From Locusta migratoria (Eukaryota; Arthropoda; Insecta; Orthoptera; Acrididae), in NCBI GenBank assembly GCA_026315105.1, contig CM048745.1:759515006-759579005 (forward strand): a DNA stretch of 64,000 bases. The letters are read 5' to 3'. A program made the translations under genes and the position numbers. Positions within the stretch are counted from its first letter, which is position 1. Each line of letters starts with the position of its first letter. Shown piece after piece: positions 11,001-24,900 of this stretch. A model generated the notes under the pieces. It was not told the DNA's origin. It was given only the letters and a program-made list of their open reading frames with translations, and searched no databases.

Positions 11001-14000
11001 AAAGAAGCGTCAGAATAATCAGAAAAAAAATCTTCATTTGCATTCATATTATGTTTATTTGTGTTTCGTACGAACAGGTGTATCACTGTACTGAATAAAT
11101 ATTAGGAACTTGCAACATGGCATTGTATATTGCAGTTCTTCTATACTAGCACCTGCTAAAATGTTTACTATTCCTCCCAAAAGACCTATGTACACCATAA
11201 ATATTCTTTAACACCATTACCAAATTGTATAAGACTGTAAACTACATGATAATTAAAATTGGGTCTGAAATCGAAATTTAGAAAGTAAATCAGTTCTACC
11301 ATCTGCAGTCACTGAACAAGGTATTAGTTTAGAACTGCATAGAGAGACTATATATGCCCTTCATTCTCTTCGATATTTTTGGTGTGTTTTTTCATGAATT
11401 ATAGTATAGCATTATATTAAATTGTCCAATACAGTAGAAGTTCACTATAAGGCTTAAATGGGATAACAATTACGCGTACTGCAGAGTGTGACAGGATCCC
11501 ACTACAACTGTGACACTTGCTGCAGTACCGAGCCCATTGGTAACACACTGGACTCTTATATGGGAGGACGGTGCTCCAAATTCACCTCTGGCCATCCACA
11601 TTTAGGATTTCTGTGATTTCCTTAATGACTCTTGGCCAATTCTGGGATGGTTCCTTTCAAAGGGCACGGCCGATTTCCTTCCCCATCCTTACACAAACAA
11701 TCCGATCGTCAGCTCCAATGACCACGCTGTCGACGGGCCAATCTTCCTTCCCTCCTTCCGCTTGCTACAGTAAGTTGTTGTGCTGCTTAGAGCTCCCAGT
11801 TTGCATTGTTTGTGTGGTGGAGGGCGGCTGAGGACCGCGTTGGACACTGCGCAGCTCGCTGCAGGTGCGCGACCTGAACCTGGACCGCAACCTGCTGCGC
11901 GGGCTGCCGCCGCAGGCGTTCCGCGGCACGGGCGCGGGCCGCCTCTTCCTGTCGCGCAACCGCCTGCACAGCCGCCACGTGGACGCGCGCGCCTTCAGCG
12001 GCCTCGCGCACTCGCTCGAGGCGCTCGACCTCGAGCACAACCTGCTGCGCGAGGTGCCGCGCGCCGTCGCCCACCTCAAGAAGCTCAAGTACCTCTACCT
12101 GCCCAACAACAACATCACCGACGTGCACCCGCGGGTCAGTATGCACTCTCTCCAATGTGTGTTCAAAAAATGTTCAAATGTTTGTAGAGCTTATGTGACT
12201 TAATTACACGGTCATCAGTCCCTGAACTTACAAACTACTTACGAACTAGCTACCACTAAGGACGGCACAAATATCCATGTTCGAGGGGGGATTCGAACCC
12301 CCGATCGTAGTGGCCATGCAGACCGTGACTGGCGCGCTGCAGTCCTCTCGGCCACTGGGACCGGCTCCAATGTGTGAAACGGTAGTATGTCGACAACAAA
12401 ACAATAATCATTTCAAATTTTCCGACTTTTTCGAGGCTGTGTGATCGATTACTTATCAATATATGAAGACCTCGGCCAGCCGCAGTGGCCGAGGGGGCTG
12501 CGGCGCGTCAGTCACGTTTTGCACGGCCACTACGGTCTGGGGTTCGAATCGCCCCCTCGAGCATGGATATTTGTGCCGTCCTTAGTGGTATCTACTTTGT
12601 AAGTTGTTTGTAAATTTAGAGACTAATGACCCCGTAATTAAGTCCCATAAGCTATACAAACATTTGAACATTTTTGAAGACCTCGGGGGAAAATAATGAC
12701 AACCCTCATTCATACAGTTCTTAGATATGATGAATTGTATGTTTGAAAAATATTTTCTATTACATGTTTTAATAGTTCTTATAATATTTATATTTGCCAT
12801 CTCTCTGCACATTCATGTACTACTTGAAGAAAACTAAACATTCTGCCATATATGATTGTTTGCACCAAATACATTAAAATACAAAAATTGTGGGTTATTA
12901 TTTTCCCCCCGAGGTCCTCATTTGGTAACATGATTGGATGCCATCTTCAGAAGACAGCTGGTGTATGACAGCCTAGATTCTACTCAAGCTTTGTTCAGAG
13001 TACAGTACCGATAAAAATTTAACTAGAAACTGCCAAGGGCCAGCAGACCTGAAGCTGATAGCAAACCTTGTTCCAAAAACACTTGATGAGAATCTGAATT
13101 ACGTACTCGCCTGGAAAAATATTGGTTCTGAGGAGACCACTAGTTAATATTCATTGGAGGAATACCTGGACGATTTATCTTTAGTTGGGTATCTAAATTA
13201 TGTGTGGGCCACATGGGAATTGCCATGCAGTATCATGTGCTATGTCACAGATTGCACAGCCACCATTTCCAATGGAGGCTCAAACCCTGAGTCATGTATT
13301 GTTTCTTTCTCGTTCTTAGCACAAATTAGTTTACGTTTGTTTTAAGTAAGTAGTGCAAAAATGTAGGTAATGTTAGCGACATCAGTTAGATTCATTGCTT
13401 TCATTACTTTTTAGATTAAATTACATTATCAGCACTCATGTAGTACAGAAGTTTGTAAATTTGTAATATTCTGTTGGTATTTAAGTAGGTCTACCCAAAA
13501 TAATTCAAGTTTTAAAACATATGTTAGAAAATGCAGCGATTTCTTTCTACTATTGTAAATGTAATTTATCGGCTTTCCAAGTAATAACTACATAACTATA
13601 TTAGCTCCAAATTTTATGAAAAGAGCCGTTACTGAAAATTGTCATGTTATTCATTATGGGAGGAACTGAGGGAGCTGCATTTACCTTCTTTATTAACTGA
13701 ACATGAATTACACAGATCAAAACAGGGAAAATAGGAGGTAACTGTTTATGCAGATTACCGTTCGTAAAGCAGTTGGCACCGGTGTTTAAAGAAAGGTATG
13801 TAAATGCGTTCAGGAGTACTTGAGCCGACTCAGGAAGAGATGGTATTTTGGCTGGTATTAGTATCATACACAGTAGAATGTTTCAATCTTGCTAGTCATG
13901 AGAAACGTGCAGGAAATAATCCCCAGGTGGAACTTCAGTGATGAACATTCCCAATCTAAATCGTAATGATGTAGCTGTAGACATGTCGCTACATGATTCC

Positions 14001-17000
14001 AAGTCATTTCTACACCGAACATTAACCGCAAGCAGACATAATCGAATCTGTGGAAATAGTTTTTCTAGTCTGTTCGCAGCTGGGTGGGGAAAGACAGCAA
14101 ACAAACTGTCAAAGTGTTCGAAAGATCTCAGTCACTTACATGAGGTGTATCGAAGGACAACGTTAGACTATTGCAAACTCTTTTTAAAATGTCCTAGTAA
14201 TCGAATTTCGTCTTCTGATAGTGCAGACATTTCCCCCAATTAGCTTAGTACCTTCACGTTTTTCGATTATATATCAATTCTTTCTCATTGTCTTTGATGT
14301 GCAGTCAGTTTGAATAAAATTTATTTTTGGGTTTTAGTGTATTATGACATGCTAACATAAAAAGGTCAAGAATGTTTTCCCTTGAGTTTTTAGTAAGGAT
14401 TTAGGTGTTTTTATTCATCTTTTGGCCACCTATAATCCTTACATAGGAAAATAAGAATCACCTCCCTCAGGAGCAGTGCAAAATCGTGTATTAAAACGAT
14501 TTGCTCCTTTCTAGCGCCTGCCAATAGTTTGGAACATTCAACGACGAGTTGAGAGAAGCGACAACAAGGAAAAGCAGCCCAATGCAATTTATTTGTTCTA
14601 ATTGGCCAAGGATAGAGCGAATAAACGAAGTAGAGGATGGAGTATGCAGAACAGTAGTATTTGCCAATAGAACGAAACTAGGACTGGAAACAATGAGGTG
14701 TTATCCTACATTCTTATCGTTGCCTTGTTTAGGCATTTTCAATATACATAACAGCGATGATTTACAATAGTTAATATAATGTTATCAAAATTGATGCACT
14801 ATTATTTTTCTCCATTATATAAAGAGTAGGCATTCCACAAAAATGGTGGCATCTGAAAATTTGTGCCAGAGAGATATTTGAACCTATATTTCCTGCTTTA
14901 CATGAGTTATTCAATTAACCTATAAGGAGAATATCTTGTTCGTAGTTAGTATGGGATATCAAGGATTTTTGTACCTTCTGGAAAGGTGCTTGGGTAGAGT
15001 AATGGTTAACACAACCACTCACGATAATCATGAAATCTGTGTTCCAGTCTAGCACAAATATTTATCTGCCACCATTTGGTAGACAATTACACCTCTTACA
15101 GTGAAGTCATAAAAACATTCTCTATTGTGAATAAAGTGCGATAAGATTACTAGTGAATGAATTGTGATGTACCTTTATTTTCCCAAGTTGGAGATGTGTA
15201 TGGAACATCACATTAAGCATGAAGTTCCTTAGACACAAATCTTCGTGCAGTTGCGTGTTATGTGCCTTTTTGTGCACTTCAAATATGCAATATGTGGCAA
15301 TACCCCATGACATGACCAACTTTGGTTCTGTTGGTAGGTACTACTGCTCTACTTACATCGTCCTCTGCTTCGTTTGTTCGCTCTATCCTTTGCTAATCAG
15401 AACAATTCGATAGATTAGTGCTGCTTTCGCTAGATATTGCTTCTCTCTCCGGGTCCAGGTATGTTCCAAAATATTGGTAAGCGCTCGACAGGTGCTTATC
15501 GTTTTAATGCACGATTTTGCTCTGCTCTTGAGGGAGATGATTCTTATTTTAATGTTATAAGAAAGTTAAGTGTTAGCTTATGTATTTCTAAACTAACTGT
15601 CGAAACTATGAATCAAAACACTGAAATCCTTATTAAAAATTGAAGGGGAAACATTATTGATCTGTTTACATTAGCATTGTGCGTACTGTATCCCAAAAAT
15701 AATTTGTGCCTCGTAATTTTCATTCAGACTGTACCTGCATATCTACGAAAACGCGAAAGAACTGACATTGTAGTATGTAATAGAAGATAGTGAAGGTATA
15801 AAAGTAATGAGGAGAAATGTCACAGTATCGGAAGATGTAGTTCAATTATTAGGAAGTTAAAAAAGAAGAAAGAAAGAGTTTGTAATCGTCTCACATTGTT
15901 CTTCGATACACCTCATTTAAGCGGCTGAGACCTTTCCAAATCTTTGACTGTTTATTTGATGTTTTTCTTCACACAGCTGCGGACAGACTGGAAAAACGTA
16001 TTGATGATATATGTCAAAATAATTTGATTTACGTGTGACAATGTATAAAATTCTCCGAAGGGGAGTCATAATCATAACTCCCCCCCCATTGCTGGTTCCC
16101 CCCACAGGTTCTCCATTTGTTGTTGGTGAATCAGTTACTGGGATGATGTGGGATGGGTCACTGCCCATGACCCAACAGGTTTATTTTATGCTGTGTGTCC
16201 TTATTAAAATAAAACTGTACATCACAAGCTCTTTTCATTAAAAATAATTCTTTATTTTAATGACGATAATAATATAATACATCTCCAACAACTCTAATCT
16301 TACTACAATTCAACATTCCTTTATTCCAAATACCGACGCCTTGCTGTTCGTTAACTCTACGATGATTACGAGTTCTAACAACAAATAGCATGTTACACGA
16401 GTAATGTCAGTGTGCTGATGAGTTTTTGGTGCAGAAGTGGTATTGAATTGTTTGGTGACATTTAATGTTATGCGACATTTCATATTCCTTAAGACAGAGT
16501 CAAAAATTCTATCTGCTGTACAGAACAGGCATTTGAAAAGCAATCTTTCCCACCCGCTGTTCTCAGACGCTGCCACCGTCGCTGCGGGTGTTGTCGCTGG
16601 AGGGCAATCGGTTGTCGCGCATTCCAAGCACAGCGTTGCGCAACTGCACGCGACTGCTGCACCTCAATGTGGGCTACAACCGCATCGACGAGGTGCGCGC
16701 CGGCGACCTGGAGGGCTGGGCGGGCGCGCTCGAGACGATGCTGCTGCGCAACAACCGCATCGCGGCGCTGAACGAGCACACCTTCGCGCACGCGCCGCGC
16801 CTGCGCGAGCTCACGCTCTCCTTCAACAAGCTGAGCCACGTGCACCCCGACGCGCTCGCCGACCTCGCCGACAGCCTCGAGAGCCTCGAGATCAGCTTCG
16901 GGCTCGACCGCGAGGACTTCCCCGCCGAGGTGGTGCGGCCACTGCGCGCGCTCGCCTGGCTGGCGCTCGACAACAACGAGCTGCGCACCGTGCGCCAGAC

Positions 17001-20000
17001 CGACCTGCACCCGCTGTCCCAGCTGCAGTACCTCAACCTCGAGTCCAACAAGCTGACGCGCCTGCCGCCGGGCTTCTTCCATCCGGAGGTTAGGCGCTAG
17101 TGGGAAAGAAACATTCCACTAAATTAGAAATGTGTAAAATGGAGACAAGTAATAGTATGAATATTAACAAGTCATATGGAAACCCAGTACTAAGTAAAGA
17201 GGGGAAATCTGAATGTGAAAGAAATATATAGAGAGCCTACACAAAAGAAATGAAATTGAAGGCAGTATTTTAGAAATGGAAGACAAAGTAGAGGAAGATG
17301 AGATATGAGATACGATACAGCTAGAGGAATTTGACAGAGCGCTGGAAGATGAAACGATGCCCCTGGAGTAGATGATACTCTGTCTGAACTGCTGATATTG
17401 TTAAGAGAGGTACCTGGTATGTAAGAAGTACGAGACACGAGAAATACCTTCTGACTTGAAGAAGTTTATAGTAATACCAATTCCAAACAAAGCAAGTGCA
17501 GAGAAATGGGAAAATTACATAACTATGAGTTTAATAAGTCATGATTACCAAAATACTAACACGAATTATTTACAGCCGAATGGAAAACTTTAGCATCTGA
17601 CCTTGGGGAAGATCAATTTGAATTTAAGAGAAATGTAGGTACACAGGAGACAATACTCACATTACGACTTATCTTGGAAGATAGACTAAGGAAAAGCAAA
17701 CCTTCGTTTTTAGCAATTGTAGATTCGGAGAAAGCTTTTGACAATGTCGACTCTTTGAAATTCTGAAGGTATCAGAGGTAAAATGTAGGGCGCAAAGAGT
17801 ATTATCCAACTTAAACAAAAACCAGACAGTAATTATTAGAGTCGAAGGGCGTGAAAGCAACGCAGAAGGTGGGAAGGGAGAAAGAGAGGATTGTAGCCTT
17901 TCCCCAATGTTGTTCAATCTGTACAATGAGCAAGCATTGAAGGAATGCAAGGAGAAATTTGTAGAGGGAATTAAAGTTCAGGGAGAATAAATAAAAACTT
18001 TGTGGTTTGCCGACGACATAGTAATCTTCTTAGACACCGCAAACTATCTGGATGAACAATTGATTGGATAGGACAGTGTCTTGAAAGGAGGGTATAAGGT
18101 GAACATTAACATGAGTAAAATGTGGGCAATGGAATGCAGTGTCAGAAAATCAGACGATGCTGTAGGAATTAGATTTCAGACATGTCAGAAAGAAGAGACT
18201 CCACTTTTGATCTGGCAGTTACTATATATTCATAATCACGGAATGTATGACGTTAACTGTGAATGAGTAAAGTTGAAAATGTGTACCCAGCTGGGATTCG
18301 CACCTGGGTCTCCCTCTTTCCAGGTTGTTGCGCTGACACTTACCCCACTGGGGGGATAGCGATTATCACACCTGCACCGATTTACTCAAGCACACCTCCC
18401 TTCAGATAAAAATTCCCAACTTTACTCTGGCCACCAGAATTCAAAATCGTAGTCACCTTGTACTAATTCCTGTAATACTAAGGGCCTAGTATTTGTTGGC
18501 ACACATTTATTTAATTCGTTGCTGCAGATGGTATGTGTTTGTTACATTCCCTGTATATATGTTTTGCTTTAAAGCAGGTAAAAGTCAAGTCATGTGAGAT
18601 TAGGTGATCTGGGTGGTCATTCCACAGAACCACATTGGTCAGTCCATTATTCAGGAAATTGACCATCTAACCACTGACGATTAAATGCTCCTTAATGTTG
18701 TGGAGCCATAACCTGCAGAAAGTAAGAAGAAAGTTGCCATCTTCATTCACAATTAAGGGAAAGTCAATTTATCAGAGTACCACAAACTGTAAGGATATAT
18801 TCTTAGAAGCTGGCACCCACCACATAAATGAACGAATTCGTAGCCACTTAAATTCGATTTGGAAATCGTTAGATATTTATACATTGAATCACTAGGTATA
18901 TGCCTTACAATCTGCTACCAATTATTGATGCCTCTATTAAATTAGGTCTCAATATTTTGATAGTCAATATGGTGCCAGTGAACAACTGTTAACTTGGGAA
19001 CGCGCATCACCTGCCGTCCAATCAAATAAGAGAAGAGGCAGGATGGGTATCCAGCTCGTTCCAGTAATTTGCATAATTCATTTTGACAATTGACGATTGT
19101 TATTAGTCCATTGCTCTTTGACTGATTTGTATTTCACAGTTTCATCTGGCAACTTTAACTGTATTTGTCATTGTTTTGAGAGATTCACCACTGCATTTAG
19201 TAACAGTAAAATATATAAACAATAACAGTATTAAAAATAGTAAGTTCTCCGATGGTATCATTCCATTCTTTCGTTACTGGAGTGTTGCCGCTTGCAGCAC
19301 AAGCGTTGTTTCCGTGACAGTTCATGCCCCATGGTTGTCCCTTTTCTGGCTAGCGGCGCTTCTGTCGTTCCAAGCTACATATTTCACGTTGTATTATTCA
19401 GATGAATCTAACTGATTTTTTGGTCGCTACCACACTTCAGAGGATTAAACTTTGTTTCAAATGTTTGTATAGTCTATGGGACTTAACTAGGGGGTCATCA
19501 GTCAGTAAATTTACAAACTACTTATGAACTAACGAAGACTAAGGACGGCACAAATATCCATGCCCGAGGGGGGATTCGAACCCACGACCGTAGTGGCCGT
19601 GCAGACCGTGACTGAAGTGCCTCAGTCCCCTCGGCCACCGTGGAGGGCTTAACCTTTGTGCTAAACCGAAGATTTCCTAACGATTTCATAAAAATTGCTC
19701 CAAGCGTTTTGGGGACCATTGGGAACAACATACATACATTCACATGTCGATTCTTATAAATTACATAATATTAAAGTAGTGTGAATGGATAGCATTCTGT
19801 TACTCGAAGACCAGCAGCTGTTTTGGCAGTAATTGATGAGCCGTCTCTTTACTAATTAATACACTATGCCTAATTCTGGTGTACATAATTAGTCTATTCT
19901 GTGCACCTACCGTATTTCATGGGTGTAACTACCCCCATGACTTTCATGCGTTTGTCTAGTGATAGAGTGAGTTTCCATTTTCAGTTTATGCACTGTAGCA

Positions 20001-21902
20001 TGACACACGGCGCTTGTTGCACAGATGCACCCGCACCTGCGTGACGTGCGGCTGTCGTACAACCTACTGGAGGTGCTGGAGGAGGACACGCTGTGGGGCC
20101 TGCAGGAGCTGCGCACGGTCGTGCTGACGGGCAACCGGCTGCGCGCGCTGGCCGGCGGCGCGCTGCGCGAGCTGCCCGCGCTGCTCACGCTCATGCTGTC
20201 CGACAACCGGCTGACGGCGCTGGCGGCGGGCGCGCTCAGCCACCTGCCCGCGCTCTCCAGGCTCGACCTGCAGCACAACCGCCTCAAGGAGCTGTCGCTG
20301 GCCGCCTTCCACAACGTCACCGCGCCCGCCACGCACATGGCGCTCAACCTGTCGTACAACGCGCTCGCCGCGCTGCACGCCGCCGACGGCGACCTGGAGA
20401 TGTACGTGCGGGTACTCGACCTCTCTCATAACCTGCTCTCTGAGGTGAGCCACTGCCCGCAGGGGCGCGCGCCGCCCCGGAGTGCACTTGCGCGGGCCTC
20501 TCGCCACTTAACAGGCATGTATGCCCCCTTGTGTGCCAGAAATCTGTCGTAACTATCACATGTATCTTAAGCCGTCGCCACACGGAGCGTGTATCTGAAT
20601 GTGTTCTGTCAATGTGACGTGCAGAACATCTGGCTAAACGTCAGATATGGTGTAGTATGTGAATATGACACTTTTACTCAACACCTTATGTCAAATTGCA
20701 GCGTGGTCTCGAGACAGATGTGGGCAGCAACAGGTTTTAGAATCACAATGTTTATGAAATGGATGGAGTAAAATTCCTGCTTTACCTCTCTTTGCACTTT
20801 AGTGCATATGCTGTATTTGCTATATAGATACGAAAGAACTTCAGTATCTTTCAATATAACTCCCACGTTCAGTGAATAAGAGCAGCTACTTTCTTAAGTT
20901 TAATGACCAGTAGTGTGGTATTTAATTACATCGGTCCTTCACATCAGGAAAATATTACAGCATCAGTCCCGCTATTTACTAAAACTCAAAGCTTATAATT
21001 CCTCGATCCCTCTTTCTATTTACTAGTAGAGTGTTTACAACATCTAAAATACAAGACTTCAAACAATAAAGTGCATATTTCACTTCAAAAAATGTACAAA
21101 CTGTCCTGTTGATAAAAACGATCGACCAAAATTACTCTTTGGAAAACATGTAGTTATACCTGCATAGAATAGAATACTATAGAGAGCTATGAAATTGATA
21201 AGAAAGTCTTGGAATCTATGAGAAGACGCAAATACGAGAAACAAATATTTGTTTATATTGCTCCTAGATCCATTGGGACACTCCACATTTCATTTCATAG
21301 TCTGTGACTCTAATACCTATGCTACACCAGCTATTGAGTATAACGAGCTTCATCTTACATCTCCCTAGCTGTGGAATATACTACATGTAGATATGTTTTT
21401 TACCGCCCCCCTCATCCAGATAGCCCGGCGAGATATAGGTGGCGTTTTTCCAAGTCATTGGTGAACGTTGAAACGCACGTCGAGAATTTCTGACACGCTT
21501 GCTATTGCTCCACTCGTTGAGACAACGAGAAAGAAAAGCCGGTGCGCATCACGTTATCAGAGAAGGCTTGACACCACGATCGCTAGTTGACTGATTGGCT
21601 GGCCACTTTGAGACGGTGGGCTGTGTTCCAACGTCAGAAACTCGGCACGAAGACAATACGCGTTCATATACACGCTCAGTGTATTGACGACTTTATAGGT
21701 GATGGTGGTAAAAGGATAAGGAAAAGCTACAAGTGATGACAAGCCGTTTATTTGAAACTAACAAATCTTTGTCAACAAATGCATTGATCTTCCTTCTAAG
21801 GAAACGCGTCATTCCACCCCTGTCATATTTAGTGGTAATTTGGCGCACTGAATAGCCACTCGAAAACTGAACACTGATGAACGAGATCTAAAGATGCGTA
21901 AA

Positions 21903-21935
<33 letters not shown>

Positions 21936-24900
21936 AGAAGCTACTTAGAAGCAGTTAGCGTTACAAGCTTAGAACACATACCCTGGAGCAGATACTAACA
22001 ACAGTGCCACAGTCGTTATGTGTTGTTGCCAGTGATCAGGTTGTCCTACCTCGCTCCCTCACACTAATTTCGAGGAACAATTGGATACTACGGATACAAT
22101 GATACAATCTGACAGTATTTGTGGTTTAGCTGTTTATTTTATAACTGATAAAGGTGATGTATGTTTCTCAGGACCGCGCATCACGACCTCCCATGAATGG
22201 AATGGAAATTGCTTTCCCCCAAAATGTTGTTTAACAACTCCCTACCATTCCACAACACCGTCACAATGAAGTGACATCGGACAACGTACCGAAAAACCTT
22301 GTTTTTTATGGGCTATTCAACGCGCCTTTTCTATTAAATCTAATGGGAGTGAGACGGAGTGCTTCCTTCTGGATTGTAAGAAACGAGTTATCTCAGTTAT
22401 GTGCATGTAAAATGTTGCATTCTACTTGAAGTGACATTTTAGTAAATCAGTACCCTTAGAGGGAAATTATAGGTAATTCAAAGATGATAGTATATCATTA
22501 CACAGTTCCGTGTGTCTCTTTCTTAAATGCTATCATGATTATTTCTTTAGACTACACTTTTGATGTTGTAGTGCCATTTTCTTTCTGTCGCTGTTTTCCG
22601 CAAAGCAATCTTCTTACAGTAATATTTTTGTGACCACACTATGGCAATCGGACCAAAAATCACAGAATAAAAAGCTTTTTTCTCGACACCTCTTCCGCTA
22701 AGTACTCACTTTTTCTTCCTACCTTTACAGGATTTACAAATTTGCATTGCATTGAACTAAGACGTTGTTGCGCATACTGGCATGAAGGTCATCATTTAAA
22801 TATATAAAATCTTCAGCGTTAGGAACTCCTTTTTCTTCTTCATGAAACAATTTTGCTTCTACAGCTCATTCCTAGATCATTTTCAAACTTCTGTTGCAAC
22901 TACAGTCTACCGTTCAGCATTTCATCCCAACACAGTCTTCTATGGTTCACATCGTCAATCACCTTGTTTCTCAATCTTGTATATGGTCTCCCAATTTCTT
23001 CTTCTAGTTTCAGACTTTCTACCGTAGCCATTGGAACTGTTTTTAATGTGGCTAAACAAATTCAGTCAAAGATTTTTCTTCTCGTCTTACCCAGAATGCC
23101 TAGTTGGAAACGTAACTTTGTCGTGTGTATTGTGATGAAAGCTTTCTTTGTCCGAGTTCAACATTTGGATCAATAACTAAGGAGTGACAGATCCTACGAC
23201 GTTACCATATACTTCTTTCATCGCTTTGGCGGACATTTGAGAATATTTATGCTCGATATTCAATTTCTAATTTTTTTCTATGGTTTCTATGTTACCTCAT
23301 TTACCGAAACTATTCCTCTAATAATTTTTCTCTTTGTAAATTCCAATTTTATTGCTGATATTGTGTGAAACATTAAGATTGTTTCTTAAAAATATTAGAT
23401 ATCATTAATAAATTTTTAGTTTGTTGCCCAAATGTTTGAGAAGAGTAAAAGCGAGACTACCCTAGAAAGTACACAATGAATTGTTCCGAATGTTTAAGCC
23501 TCAATGAGATTTGTAAAATTGGGAAGCGTAGTCAGTTTGACTAACAGTTATCACAGTAAGAAAATCTTAAGTATTGATTTGAAATTACGTTTGTACGTTT
23601 AAATAAACTGTAAGCTTCAGGGAAAGGATCCAGAGATACCAAGACACTGAGGTTGTAGTTGATTGGAGGCAATCTTGGTAACGAATGGGTTACTTGTGTT
23701 CACTGAACACTGGATCTAACTGCAGCGCTTCATACGCAATCCCAACTAATTATCCCAGCAATTAATAAATATCAAGACTTGCTGACACAATCACACACTT
23801 TCTTTAATGGATACACCTCGTTATTATACCAAATAGAACGACAGCAAAGACTCAAAAAGAATTTTTTCTTTCAATTCATCTCACCAGTTTCGCCAGGTTA
23901 TACGGTCATTAGCGGATCTATCATTATCAAACAAGTCTCATCATATAGGCACCTTAATATAAATGAAGCTTTTCACCAACACTCTCATTGGTATATCATA
24001 ATGAAAATGATATATTTCCTGCAATTTGCTAGTATATTGAAGGCTCTTTAGTCACTTGAAAACTTATAGTTAGTATATCTTTAGATGTTAATAAAGCTTC
24101 ATCAGAATAGAGCAAGATGTGGAAAACATATTACTTTCATTATGTCATGCTAATGAAAGTGCTCGCGAGAAACATAATTGTTATGAAGTGTTCCGTGTGA
24201 TGAGAGTTGTATAGTAAAGATCGATCCGATGAAAGCAGTACAAACTGCAGAAACGTGGAACCTAAATTAAAAAGATATTTGCGGTTTTGGGTGTTGTTTT
24301 ATGTAATACGTCTATAGATCAAATCACCCCAAAATCAAACTGACAAAATTCTACTTCTAAACGGGTACTCTTGTTGGGAACTGAACATTGCAACACACTT
24401 CAAACAAGAACACAGTACAGAAACGCGAGGGATAGGAGTATAGTATTCTCAAGCGAGATCAAGGGTATATCTCGTAGCCGACAGTCATTACAATTTAACC
24501 CATAAATGCTAATTAGTACTTTAATTTGATTATATTTACTTATGTCAATTATAGTGACCACAGACAGCAGTTGTCATAGTTATATAAGATTGCTTCAGAA
24601 TGTCGTCATTGAACTCTTGGACACAAAAGATTGTACTCTACAATGGAACAGGAATAATGAATATTTTATAAAGATTTGGGAATGCAGCCAGATAACGTCG
24701 ACCTCCTAGAGCTGACTTAAACTCGCCTGAAGATGTCTGAACGATTATCAACCGAAATATCGTGACAGAAGGTCCACGTTATCCTGTTGCTTTCCCGAAA
24801 CTTCATGGAATAGTCATTAAGCCGAGAAAACTTCAAGGATCGCAGGAATAATGAATTTTAAAATATTTGTACTCTATTCAGTGATTATTACAAAAACTTA

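Noticed and set aside
12476..12600. tRNA gene suggested by the B-box-like ggttcgaatcc in SINE heads
   Set aside because: No closing acceptor and T stems; the body and target duplications identify SINEs. The same applies to all other copies.
16437..17093. Frames of about 200 codons on both strands over the third exon
   Set aside because: Same composition effect; repeats of Ala/Arg with no pattern, and they run across the acceptor into intron.
20025..20552. ATG at 20025 as a translation start of a separate gene
   Set aside because: It lies directly after a splice acceptor and joins in phase to the previous exon, in LRR register.
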